Source of the DNA: Siphonodentalium dalli
Taxonomy: Eukaryota; Mollusca; Scaphopoda; Gadilida; Siphonodentaliidae
DNA: 64,000 nucleotides
Assembly: GCA_032622095.1 (NCBI GenBank)
Contig: CP136064.1
Location: 6,195,512 to 6,259,511, forward strand
Direction: 5' to 3'
The translations under genes and the position numbers were made by a program. Within the stretch, counting starts at the first letter, position 1; each line of letters starts with the position of its first letter. The notes under the pieces were generated by a model. The model saw nothing but the letters and a program-made list of their open reading frames with translations. It made no database searches and had not been told where the DNA came from. Below, piece by piece: positions 48,690-58,841 of the stretch.

Positions 48690-50385
48690 GACAAATTTAT
48701 TATATATAATAAGGGAGTATTTGTCCTGATTAATAGTCGCTAAAGTTGCATTATTTGTCTTACGTACAATCCCAGAAACCCCTGTTTCGTACTCTATCCC
48801 CAACGGAGACCCTTGCATTGTAAGCAATTTATGAGTGTTTATAAACATCTTCTCTAGATATGTATATTCGTATTATAGGGACTATTCTTCATGATTAATA
48901 GTCCCTAAAGTGGACTTCTTTGTCTTACGTATAACCCCCCGAAATATACCTAAACCCCTGTTTCGTTCTCTATCCCCAATGGAGACCCTTGCCTTGAAAG
49001 CAATTAATGATTCTTTATAAACATCTTCTTCTCTATATATATTCGTATTATAGTCCCTTGTAACGTGCTAACCGTACCCATATAAGTAAAATATATAGAA
49101 GTCGTTTTAAGTCAAAGTAATTATAAATAGAGACTATTATACGAATATATATAGAGAATAAGATGTTTATTAACAATCATTAATTGCTTCCAAGGCAAGG
49201 GTCTCCGTTGGGGACAGAGAACGAAGCAGGGGTTTAGGTATATTTCGGGGGTTATACGTAAGACAAAGAAGTCCACTGTAGGGACTATTCTTCATGATTA
49301 ATAGTCCCTAAAGTGGACTTCTTTGTCTTACGTATAACCCCGAAATATACCTAAACCCCTGTTTCGTTCTCTATCCCCAACGGAGACCCTTGCCTTGAAA
49401 GCAATTAATGATTCTTTATAAACATCTTCTTCTCTATATATATTCGTATTATAGTCCCTTGTAACGTCCTAACCATACACATAGAAGTAAAATATATAGA
49501 AGTCGTTTTAAGTCAAAGTAATTATAAATAGGGACTATTATACGAATATATATAGAGAAGAAGATGTTTATTAACAATCATTAATTTCTTTCAAGGCAAG
49601 GGTCTCCGTTGGGGATAGAGAACGAAACAGGGGTTTACGTATATTTCGGGGGTTATATGTTAGACAAAGAAGTCCACTGTAGGGACTATTCTTCATGATT
49701 AATAGTCCCTAAAGTGGACTTCTTTGTCTTACGTATAACCCCCGAAATATGCCTAAACCCCTGTTTCGTTCTCTATCCCCAATGGAGACCCTTGCCTTGA
49801 AAGCAATTAATGATTCTTTATAAACATCTTCTTCTCTATATATATTCGTATTATAGTCCATTATAACGTCCTAACTGTACACATATAAGTAAAATACATA
49901 GAAGTCGTTTTAAGTCAAAGTAATTATAAATAGGGACTATTATACGAATATATATAGAGAAGATGTTTATTAACAATCATTAATTGCTTTCAAGGCAAGG
50001 GTCTCCGTTGGGGATAGACAGAGAACGAAACAGGGGTTTAGGTATATTTCGGGGGTTATACGTAAGACTAAGAAGTCCACCTTAGGGACTATTCTTCATG
50101 ATTAATAGTCCCTGAAGTGGACTTCTTTGTCTTACGTATAACCCCCGAAATATACCTAAACCCCTGTTTCGTTCTCTATCCCCAACGGAGACCCTTAATT
50201 GCCTTGAAAGCAATTAATGATTCTTTATAAACATCTTCTCTATATATATTCGTATTATAGTACCTTGTAAAGTCCTAACTGTACACATAGAAGTAAAACA
50301 AATAAAAGTCGTGTCAAGTCAAAGTAATTATAAACAGGGACTATTATACGAATATATATAAGGAAGATTTTTATGAACAAGCAGA
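48690..50385. repeat. Palindromic array I: about 402-bp units of two inverted arms
   Basis: A forward arm of about 160 bp (AGTCCCTAAAGTGGACTTCT, TTACGTATAACCCCCGAAAT, CCCCAACGGAGACCCTTGCC, CTCTATATATATTCGTATTA) is followed by a roughly 70-bp spacer. Then comes the same arm inverted and a 14-bp linker TTCTTCATGATTAA. Forward arms restart at 48901, 49304, 49705 and 50108; a diverged extra arm precedes at about 48730, and the last inverted arm is cut short near 50370. Arm ends carry AGGGACTATTATACGA, 15 of 16 bases matching the inner part of the element TIR (AGGGGCTATTATACGA). Confidence 0.9.
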
Positions 50386-50429
50386 CTTTGCTTTAAATAC
50401 ATACAATGTAAAGTTTAAAACAAATGTCC

Positions 50430-52140
50430 GATATTTAGTAAATATTAACTAAATAACGGGTATGCTAGGAGGGTGACAATCTATTAAATGTCAAAATTAA
50501 CATCCATGATGGCTGTCAAAATGGTTACATTTCAGTAGTTAATTCCCATTGAGTGTCTTGTATGCAAAAAATATCCGTTATGTAGTAAATATTAACTAAA
50601 TAACGGGTATGCTAAGAGGGTGATAATGTGTAAGATGAACACATAAACATCCATGATGGTTGTCAAAATGGCAAATTAACATTAAGTCTATTTCCATATA
50701 TTTTCTTCTGTGAAAAACATATCCGTTACTTAGTTAATATTAACTAAATAACGGGTATGCTAGGAGAGTGATAATGTGTCAAAGGACCACATTTAGCCTT
50801 TTTGACAGCCATCATGGATGTTAATGTGCTCATCTCAGACAGTATCACCCTCCTAGCATACCCGTGTTTTAGTTAATATTAACTAAATAACGGGTACGGT
50901 ATGCTAGGCGAATGACAATTTGTTAAAGGAGCACATTTAACCTTTTTGACAGCTATCATGGATGTGAATGCGCTCATCTCAGACAGTATCACTCTCATAG
51001 CATACCCGTTATTTAGTTAATATTTACTAAATAACGGGTATGCTAGGAACATGATAATTGGTTAAAGGAGGACATTTAGCCTTTTTGACAGCCATCATGG
51101 ATGTTAATGTGCTCATCTCAGACATTATCACGCTTCTAGCATACCCGTTATTTAGTTAATATTAACTATATAACGGGTATGCTAGGCGAATGATAATTTG
51201 TTAAAGGAGCACATTTAGCCTTTTTGATAGCCATCATGGATGTGAATGTGCTCATCTCAGAGAGTATCACTCTCCTATCATACCCGTTATCTAGTTAATA
51301 TTAACTAAATAACGGGTATGCTAGGGGAATTATAATTTGTCAAAGGAGCACATTTAGCCTTTTTGACAGCCATCATGGGTGTTTATACGATCATTTTACA
51401 GATTGATCATTTTCCTAGCATACCCGTTATTTAGTTAAGATTTACTAAATAACGGATATTTGTTTCAAAGAAGACAATATATGGGAATAGACATAATGAA
51501 ATTTTGCCATTTTCACGGCCATCATGGATGTTTATGTGCTCATCTCAGACATTATCACCCTCCTAGCATACCCGTTATTTAGTTAATATTTACTAAATAA
51601 CGGGTATGCTAGGAGAATGATAATTTGTCAAAGGAGCACATTTAGCCTTTTTGACAGCCATCATGGATGTTAATGTGTTCATCTCAGACATTATCACCCT
51701 CCTAGCATGCCCATTATTTAGTTAATATTTACTAAATAACGGGTATGCTAGGAGAATGATAATTCGTCAAAGGAGCACATTTAGCCTTTTTGACAGCCAT
51801 CATGGATGTTAATGTGCTCAACTCAGACATTATCACCCTCCTAGCATACCCGTTATTTAGTTAATATTTACTAAATAACGGGTATGCTAGGAACATGATA
51901 ATTGGTTAAAGGAGGACATTTAGCCTTTTTGACAGCCATCATGGACGTTAGTGTGCTCAACTCAGACATTATCACCCTCCTAGCATACCCGTTATTTAGT
52001 TAATATTTACTAAATAACGGGTATGCTAGGAGAATGATAATTTGTCAAAGGAGCACATTTAGCTTTTTGACAGCGCAGCCATCATGGATGTTAATGTGCC
52101 CATCTCAGACATTATTACCCTCCTATCATACCCGTTATTT
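50430..52140. repeat. Palindromic array II: about 140-bp units with AACGGGTATGCTAGGA ends
   Basis: About 12 units each start AACGGGTATGCTAGGA and end in its complement TCCTAGCATACCCGTT, joined by ATTTAGTTAATATT(A/T)ACTAAAT. Junctions are therefore near-perfect palindromes of about 50 bp (around 50870, 51013, 51155, 51298, 51583, 51862 and 52002). Inner text is GGAGCACATTTAGCCTTTTT and GACAGCCATCATGGATGTTA followed by ATGTGCTCATCTCAGACATTATCACC. Two units at about 50450-50735, and one near 51440-51530, are inverted and of a variant type ending in ATATCCGTTA. ORFs here are incidental. Confidence 0.9.
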
Positions 52141-52560
52141 TGATGTATATACCGGTAGAAATATTAAAATAAAAAAATACCCCCCCCCCCATATAAATGA
52201 ACAACAGATGAAAAGAAAACAACATTTGAAAACAAACTTTTTGCTAGATTTTCCACCATTTTCATGAAAATCAAACAATGTCCAAATATAGCAGGTAGAA
52301 TGCAACTTCATTCATATAGCTAGCTATATCAATAATATCCACTGAAAATTCAAATATTAGATGACAGCTGTCGCCATTATTCATTTATTTACTAATTACC
52401 TGATTACATTTACAGCAATGTCAACAAATCTTCAATTCCATTGTGCTATCACTAATGGCTTATTCAGTTATTTACCTTTAATTGGACGATAAATGACCGA
52501 CAAACTAATACCGTGTTTATTGTATTTAAAAATCCTTATCGTGCTCGTAAATAGACTGTA
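52141..52560. other. No gene seen; junction between array II and the LINE
   Basis: Contains a C10 run near 52181-52190 and AT-rich sequence. The true 5' end of the LINE lies somewhere here or just downstream and cannot be placed by eye. Confidence 0.4.
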
Positions 52561-52642
52561 AGAAGAAAAATTGTGTTGACTTTTTTCCTGTAGTCAACAT
52601 TAATCGTCGTCATTCGGCGACATCGTGGTTCATCGTGGATCT

Positions 52643-52652
52643 GCGCATGCGC
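52643..52652. promoter_or_regulatory. GCGCATGCGC palindrome in the LINE 5' UTR
   Basis: TGCGCATGCGC is the core consensus of NRF1-family binding sites in animal CpG promoters. It lies about 450 bp before ORF1, where an internal LINE promoter would be expected. Function is inference. Confidence 0.4.
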
Positions 52653-53103
52653 GGGGACACACGGAAAATTTTCACGTGTTCGAAAATTTCATCGGAAATG
52701 TTCATAAAATCGATTTAAATGCGTTGTAGTGCCAAAAGAACTACCTGTGTTGCAGGAGCACCAATGACGCGATATTAGACTGTGTTTTTAATTGATTTGG
52801 AAGTGTATATTTGAACTGACTAAAACTGAGCAATTTCGTGTCACCTATTTTCGTTTGATCACGGACGCGGCCATGTTGGTTTTTGGACTTTAGTCAAACT
52901 GATGAAATGTCTCTCAGTTATATTTGCCCACATTAAACCAATATAAAATAACATTTTGATACATTTATATTACTGTTAAAACCCGTAGACTGTCATGGGA
53001 AACATAAACATTGACCGGTAACTTCCCCTGACACTATCGTTACACAGTGAGTGTTGAAGAGTACTGGAAATTTTGAGAAGACGAAGATAAAGTCAAACCA
53101 CAA

Positions 53104-53868
53104 ATGTCACAGAGCAAACTCCAAAAGTATCTGGATAGACCAAAAACACCAGTCTCCGGTCAGCACCAAAGAAAACCAGTAGTCCCCAGTGACAGCAAAG
53201 GGCGATATCTCAAGGACCAAATACAGAGAAACGACCAAGTGGAAAAGTCGATAGAATGGTTTTCTCTCTCCGGCCTAAAAACCAGGGAAGTTTATGACTG
53301 GCTGAGATCAAACATCCGATCTGAGCATGTCTTTGACGAACACTGCCAAGTGTACATCTGGCTTGGGACCTGCGACATCACCCAACGAGATAGTCACGGA
53401 TATATATCTCCAAGAAATATAACCGTAGACCAAATAACAAGATACTACAGAAGAATAGTGGATCGCTTCTTTCATCAAAGGAACCTACAAATCACATTCC
53501 TAGAGATACCACCATTCTCCATAAGTGACTTCAACCAAGAAGTCCACCGGAAACACCAGAACAAACACGACAGGAATAGAAGAAGGTTTCCACGAGTACC
53601 ACCTATACCTCATTCCACCCAACAAGACCAAGCGTGGCTTGAAGATACCACCACAGACCTAAATCGTCAAATCCATCGCCTGAACAATAGCCTAGGCTCT
53701 ACTACTCCGAAGTTTTCAATTGACCTCACCAGAAACCCAAAACACCGACGAGGAATAGTGACAAAATATAGCTACTCAGCATACAAAGATGGCATCCATC
53801 CCGACAAAAGACTGAGTAAGGTATGGCTACGGAAAATTAGAGAACATGCGGCACAAAACTGTTGGTAG
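53104..53868 (+). CDS. LINE ORF1, SGNH-hydrolase (esterase)-like protein, 254 aa
   Basis: ORF1 of the CR1/L2-like LINE. Some CR1-clade ORF1 proteins carry an SGNH/GDSL-type esterase domain, and three blocks fit here. VVPSDSKG (residues 26-33) has Asp30-Ser31 at the nucleophile position. IWLGTCDIT (85-93) sits at the GxND block, with Cys90 where Asn is usual. KDGIHPDKRLS (228-238) supplies Asp229 and His232 of the DxxH block. The N-terminus (KLQKYLDRPKTPVSG) and the basic region 149-168 (HRKHQNKHDRNRRRFPR) could bind RNA. The first ATG of the frame is used; its context is CACAAATGTCA. The stop overlaps ORF2 by 23 nt. A cytoplasmic RNP protein is expected from the family; whether the esterase is active is uncertain because of the Asn-to-Cys change. 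Confidence 0.85.
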   Translation: MSQSKLQKYLDRPKTPVSGQHQRKPVVPSDSKGRYLKDQIQRNDQVEKSIEWFSLSGLKTREVYDWLRSNIRSEHVFDEHCQVYIWLGTCDITQRDSHGYISPRNITVDQITRYYRRIVDRFFHQRNLQITFLEIPPFSISDFNQEVHRKHQNKHDRNRRRFPRVPPIPHSTQQDQAWLEDTTTDLNRQIHRLNNSLGSTTPKFSIDLTRNPKHRRGIVTKYSYSAYKDGIHPDKRLSKVWLRKIREHAAQNCW

Positions 53869-56800
53869 ATCAGTGGACTGGGTTGTGTGGGCTATTCCAC
53901 GCTATACCAGAAACCACTATCGACCACAGCTTAAAATAAGAACAAATATGAAGCCACAAATGTTCAATTCAACGCTATTACTTATTATGCTGGGAATACT
54001 TTATCTGATGATCAATAGAAACGATGTTCCTTCACAAACAACACACATTGACCTGAAATTACACAGTTTACTGCTGAAAAACAAGATGATAGGGAGAAAT
54101 ATACCAAACATCAGTATATCAAAACCACACAGAGTGAGATCATTAGTACTCATCCTATTACTTCTAGGCGGTGACATTGAAGAAAACCCCGGGCCAAGAC
54201 AAGCATCGACATACCCCTGTGGATTCTGTCAAGATGCAGTGAAACTGGGACAGGACGCAGTATGCTGCGACGGGTGCGACATATGGTTCCACCGCACTTG
54301 CCTCGAACTAGATCTTGAGGAATACCGCCAACTAGAGCAAACCAGCAGAGAATGGTTATGCTGCAGATGCAATAGTGTAAATTGCGACAGCTTCACTTTT
54401 CGGAGTTATGAACTTGATTCATCACTATACCACCCACCAAGTTTCCTTGAGCAGACAGGACATAGCTTAAACGCATCAACCTTCCTACCTCTTCAGACTA
54501 GCAGTCCAATCGGTTCCAGATCAATTCCAACAAGTCAGATGTCTAGGACGAAAAGCAGTAATAAATCCAAGAACACCACGGACGGTCCAGATGACTTATA
54601 CCATGCGAAGAGTCCAAAAACAAACATCAGAATCATGTCAGTTAACTGCAGAAGTGTAAAGAGCAACAAAGCCCAACTAGAAACCGCGATTAAATACATC
54701 AAGCCTGATATCATACTAGGCTCAGAATCGTGGCTACGAGGGGTTAAACCTGGTCTACCCTCCACCCAAGATGCTATAAAATCCTCGGAAGTTTTTCCCG
54801 AAGGCATCAAGGTCCTAAGAAACGACCGCACCACCCTGGGAGGAGGCGTATTCATTGGCACAGAACACGACATAGTTGCCACCGAAAAGATAAACCTAAT
54901 CACAAACTGTGAAATAGAATGGGCCTCCATACAGATGAACAACAAAGAACTGTACGTGGCTGTATTTTATATGCCAAAACGAAATATTGAGGACATAAAG
55001 GAACTACGGAAATCTCTTACAAATCTAGACAGCAGAAGGCAGAAAAATATAATCATTGGATGGGACTTCAACTGCCCTGACATAGACTGGGAGAAGAAAT
55101 CTGTCAAGAAAAATGCACAAGATAGACCAGTACAAGAGGCCCTCTTGGACCTCACTACAGATTTTGAACTAACACAGGTACAGGAAACACCGACTAGAGG
55201 AAATAACACGCTGGACCTAATACTGACAAACAATCCATCTCTAATTAAATCAACATCATGCGCACCTGGCATCTCAGATCATGACATCATAATCACCGAC
55301 TGCTACACGACTCCTTACCGACAGAATGATAACACGAGAACAACATACTCCTTCAAAAAAGCACCATGGGACAAAATTGTCAAGGACATCGACAAAGTCT
55401 GCCGCACTATCATCGACAGCAATTTGGACACACCAGTGAACTGCCTATGGGATGACCTGAAAAATGGAATAATGGCTTCCATAGACGAACATGTACCAAA
55501 AAGCCAAACTAAAAAGAAACAAAGAGCTCCATGGATCACCAAAAAGACAAAGAGGATGCTCAGAAAGAAAGCTAGGCTGTACAAGAAAGCCAAAACATCA
55601 GAAGAGGCCTGGGAAAAATACCGCAAACATCAGAAGGCCTGTAAAATGGAGCTAAAAAGGGCAGAATGGGACTACATCAATCGAATCATGCTGGATGGTA
55701 TGTCCAAGAAGAGCTCAAAACCATTCTGGGCCTACATGAAAGCCAAACGCCAAGACAACATTGGAGTACCTCCGCTTAAAAGAAAAGGCCAACTACTAAA
55801 CAGCAGCCGCGACAAAGCAGAGATATTAGTGGAACAATTTCGGTCAGTTTTCACAAAAGATACCGACCCCATCATAGCAAGCCATACATCAACTGCATCA
55901 ACACCACGGATTGAACCGCTTAACATATCACTCGATGGCGTCACGAAACTATTACTAGATGTGAAACAATCAAAGGCTCCAGGACCCGATGCCATCCCAA
56001 ATATAGTGCTCCGTACCTGCGCTTACCACATCGCTCCAGGCCTGAAACACATATTTGAAAGGTCAATAGACACAGGAAGCCTCCCAAACGATTGGCTCAA
56101 TGCAAACATCACACCTGTTTACAAGAAAGGTGATATACATGTAGCAGAGAATTATAGACCTGTCTCCCTTACATCTGTCAGCTGCAAAATATTGGAACAT
56201 ATCATCTATCGACACATCATGAACCATCTAGAAAAACACAAAATCTTAACCGGCTTAAACCATGGATTCCGGAAGGGCCACTCATGCGTGACTCAACTGA
56301 TAAACACTACTCAAGACCTATTCACCTCCTTCGACAAGAAAATCCAGACTGACATGATAGTCCTCGATTTTAGCAAAGCATTTGATACTGTTCCACACAA
56401 GAAATTACTTGCAAAACTCGAGAACTATGGCATTAAAGGAAACATCCATAAATGGTTAACCACCTTCCTCACCAAACGTCATATGAGAGTCGTTGTCGAA
56501 GGCTCATGTTCCCAAAAAGAACCAGTGGAGTCTGGTGTTCCACAGGATGCTGTCCTTGGTCCGCTACTCTTCCTATGCCACGTAAACGACCTGCCAGAAT
56601 GTGTAACATCACAAACACGTCTCTTTGCAGACGACTGTCTCCTCTATCGACAAATAACATCACAAAGGGATCACGAAGCACTCCAGCAAGACCTCAATCA
56701 TCTAGAAAAATGGGCAGACGACTGGGGTATGAGATTCAATTCCAAAAAATGCTTCGTGATGTCATTAAGACCAAAGACCACCCATATGTACAAGCTCTGC

Positions 56801-57484
56801 AATCACATCCTGCAAGCAGTCGATGATACCCCTTATCTTGGAGTCACACTATCTAGCGACCTATCTTGGACAAATCACATAAATAAGATGACGAACAAGG
56901 CAAGCAGTACACTCGGCTTCCTCAGAAGAAACCTCCATCGGGCACCATCAAAGAGCAAGCAAATAGCATACGAGACGTTGGTAAGATCTCAACTCGACTA
57001 TGCTGCTGAGGTATGGGATCCGTTCCTGCAAAAAGACATCGATGCAATTGAACGGATCCAGAAACGAGCCGCCAGATTTATCACCAATGACTGGAGATCC
57101 AGGGAAGAAGGAGCTGTTACAGCCATGAAAGACCATCTAGGACTCCACCCACTCCAAGATAGAAGACGCACACAGAGGTTGACACTCTTCCGTAAGATAG
57201 TTGACGGGAAGTTACCATCTGTCACAACCCATGAAATACTAATCGACAAAAAAGTGGGCCGAAAGATCGTTGCTAAACACTTCGAGGGTTATCAGTCACA
57301 AAACATCGTGCAAAATTATGAGTGTAATAACTCAAAACCCTTCAAGCTGATCAAGGCCGACACAAAGGAACTTAAACATTCATTCTTCTCGAAAACTATC
57401 CTGGAATGGAATCAGCTTGAGGAAAGTGCATGTGCCTCACTGCTGGAGACAACATCATCCAGCAGTCAAACACCATCATACTGA
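53846..57484 (+). CDS. LINE ORF2 polyprotein: 2A - PHD - APE endonuclease - reverse transcriptase, 1212 aa
   Basis: Open without a stop for 1212 codons. Order: hydrophobic segment 41-56; hydrophobic LVLILLLL leading into a 2A motif GDIEENPGP (109-117); PHD finger 125-175 (C125, C128, C140/C141, C144, H149, C152, C172/C173, C175); APE-type endonuclease 261-485 with N267, E294, Y375, D407/N409 and the SDH at 477-479; RT about 710-1000 with DFSKAFD (841-847) and FADD (927-930); C-terminal LDYAAEVWDPF block. It nicks target DNA and primes reverse transcription. Odd residues: GWDFN where GGDFN or GDFN is usual, VPQDAVLGP for VPQGTVLGP, and CHVND for LYIND. These may be new mutations in a recent copy. 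The start overlaps ORF1 in another frame; Met35 is an alternative start. Confidence 0.93.
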   Translation: MRHKTVGRSVDWVVWAIPRYTRNHYRPQLKIRTNMKPQMFNSTLLLIMLGILYLMINRNDVPSQTTHIDLKLHSLLLKNKMIGRNIPNISISKPHRVRSLVLILLLLGGDIEENPGPRQASTYPCGFCQDAVKLGQDAVCCDGCDIWFHRTCLELDLEEYRQLEQTSREWLCCRCNSVNCDSFTFRSYELDSSLYHPPSFLEQTGHSLNASTFLPLQTSSPIGSRSIPTSQMSRTKSSNKSKNTTDGPDDLYHAKSPKTNIRIMSVNCRSVKSNKAQLETAIKYIKPDIILGSESWLRGVKPGLPSTQDAIKSSEVFPEGIKVLRNDRTTLGGGVFIGTEHDIVATEKINLITNCEIEWASIQMNNKELYVAVFYMPKRNIEDIKELRKSLTNLDSRRQKNIIIGWDFNCPDIDWEKKSVKKNAQDRPVQEALLDLTTDFELTQVQETPTRGNNTLDLILTNNPSLIKSTSCAPGISDHDIIITDCYTTPYRQNDNTRTTYSFKKAPWDKIVKDIDKVCRTIIDSNLDTPVNCLWDDLKNGIMASIDEHVPKSQTKKKQRAPWITKKTKRMLRKKARLYKKAKTSEEAWEKYRKHQKACKMELKRAEWDYINRIMLDGMSKKSSKPFWAYMKAKRQDNIGVPPLKRKGQLLNSSRDKAEILVEQFRSVFTKDTDPIIASHTSTASTPRIEPLNISLDGVTKLLLDVKQSKAPGPDAIPNIVLRTCAYHIAPGLKHIFERSIDTGSLPNDWLNANITPVYKKGDIHVAENYRPVSLTSVSCKILEHIIYRHIMNHLEKHKILTGLNHGFRKGHSCVTQLINTTQDLFTSFDKKIQTDMIVLDFSKAFDTVPHKKLLAKLENYGIKGNIHKWLTTFLTKRHMRVVVEGSCSQKEPVESGVPQDAVLGPLLFLCHVNDLPECVTSQTRLFADDCLLYRQITSQRDHEALQQDLNHLEKWADDWGMRFNSKKCFVMSLRPKTTHMYKLCNHILQAVDDTPYLGVTLSSDLSWTNHINKMTNKASSTLGFLRRNLHRAPSKSKQIAYETLVRSQLDYAAEVWDPFLQKDIDAIERIQKRAARFITNDWRSREEGAVTAMKDHLGLHPLQDRRRTQRLTLFRKIVDGKLPSVTTHEILIDKKVGRKIVAKHFEGYQSQNIVQNYECNNSKPFKLIKADTKELKHSFFSKTILEWNQLEESACASLLETTSSSSQTPSY
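54173..54196 (+). other. 2A-like ribosome-skipping motif (DIEENPGP)
   Basis: Codons 110-117 of ORF2 encode D-I-E-E-N-P-G-P after the hydrophobic RSLVLILLLLGG. This fits the 2A consensus D(V/I)ExNPGP exactly. Family knowledge: 2A directs release between the final Gly and Pro without termination. Two products are expected, a 116-residue N-terminal peptide and the PHD-EN-RT protein starting at Pro117. 2A sequences have been reported in CR1/L2-type LINEs of marine invertebrates. Confidence 0.93.
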
Positions 57485-57545
57485 TCCAGCACCAGCGTAC
57501 TTATATCCGGAAGGATACTACGCTGAACCTAATACAGATACAGAT

Positions 57546-57980
57546 CATAAAAAAAATATACGGGCACTGTCATTGGTCAGCATGGTGTATATCGTTAAAT
57601 ATGATTGGCTATTAAATTGGGATATGTTAATCAAATGGGAAAACCCATTAGCTATATTTAGCCTACGTATAGCTTTGATGATGACAGTTTAAGATTGTAA
57701 TATTTTAGGATTAATATCGCAACAATTATCGTACCTTAACTTTTTAATAAAGTGTTAATAACATATTAATGATAACATCAACCGAAGTAATAACTAACAT
57801 GCGAAGAAACGTTTAAATATAATGGAATAGAAGTTTCCGGTAAAAATAAAAAAAATCGTTTCAGCGAATTCCTATGTTTATAACAACGTATTTCAGTTTG
57901 TTATTTCCTCCGACGTCATTATCTTTCATCCAAACACAGCGATGCAGAGCAGTGAACTGTTTGGTTTGTTTATTTGCAGA
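57546..57980. other. No gene seen; element interior between the LINE and the MITE
   Basis: AT-rich sequence starting with an A-run. It probably belongs to the 10.6-kb element in which the LINE sits. No repeat arm is visible. Confidence 0.45.
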
Positions 57981-57987
57981 ATCTAAC

Positions 57988-58841
57988 CACAGGCTTTGGT
58001 AGTTTTATATACCTTTTTCATGAAAATTTTATCCTATCTTACTAATAAAGAGAACAGGTATATAAGTAATTCTGTAGCAGAAATCACGAAATTTTAAAAC
58101 ATTGTTTTAACAACTCACACATGTAAGTTGTCTATATGCATATATGCTAATATATACTTCAATACACCAATATATATTACCTAATTCACCGTACACACAT
58201 TGTTCCTGAAAAACTGTTTTTGGAAGAAATAAAATTGTTGAAAACGTACGTCTGTTACCGGAAATGCTGTATGGGGTCTACTCGATTGACTATCTGATTG
58301 ATCCAGGTCTGTTCGATTGTCGACCTGCTGTTCCAGCCTTGGACAGAGTTTTGGATTTTGTACGCAAAACAACCCAGCGGCCCTACTATTGCTGAAGTTC
58401 AAGGGCGTTTGGTATGGTGCAAGGAGACATTACGCGTCCAACATTTGGTTACATTAGACATGATTACATTAAAAAATATTCAGTTAGTCAACTGGCGTTT
58501 TTTTTGTTTCATTTTGATAAATAAATAAAATACTAGACACCCTATTATTTAAGTTTTGCTTAAATGTGTGACTAAGGCAATTGTTTTATTGGGGAGATAT
58601 CTGGAACTGTTGGAACAATCCAATTTGAACACGCTTTTATTTTCGTACCCGAGTACATTATGGTCTAGATGTTCTTATGATAACCTGCCTTTACCAAACC
58701 GGAACTTGCGCCGAATATGGCATTTTAGGTATACAGTGGACATTTCGCTACTTTCGTGGCTAGTTATTCACCTGTTCTCTTTATTAGTAAGATAGGATAA
58801 AATTTTCATGAAAAGGTATATAAAACTACCAAAGCCTGTGA
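57988..58841. mobile_element. MITE-like element, 854 bp, about 70-bp TIRs, 7-bp target duplication
   Basis: The ends read CACAGGCTTTGGTAGTTTTA and, inverted, TAAAACTACCAAAGCCTGTG. The inverted arms continue for about 70 bp (to GAGAACAGGT) with one indel. ATCTAAC flanks the element on both sides (57981-57987 and 58842-58848). It lies only about 11 bp from the right TIR of the 10.6-kb element, nested within it. There is no transposase. Confidence 0.85.

Larger units (their letters stand above)
52561..57545 (+). mobile_element. CR1/L2-like LINE with 2A motif, apparently full length
   Basis: A two-ORF non-LTR retrotransposon: an approximately 0.5-kb 5' UTR, ORF1 (SGNH-like), overlapping ORF2 (2A, PHD, APE endonuclease, RT) and a short 3' UTR of about 60 bp ending in two ACAGAT units (57534-57545). 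A microsatellite-type 3' end without long poly(A) fits the CR1/L2 side of the Jockey superfamily. Both ORFs are open throughout, so the copy is young compared with everything around it. The 5' boundary is approximate. Confidence 0.9.

Noticed and set aside
54535-57249. Minus-strand ORFs across the LINE
   Set aside because: Shadows of ORF2; the plus-strand protein has all expected domains.
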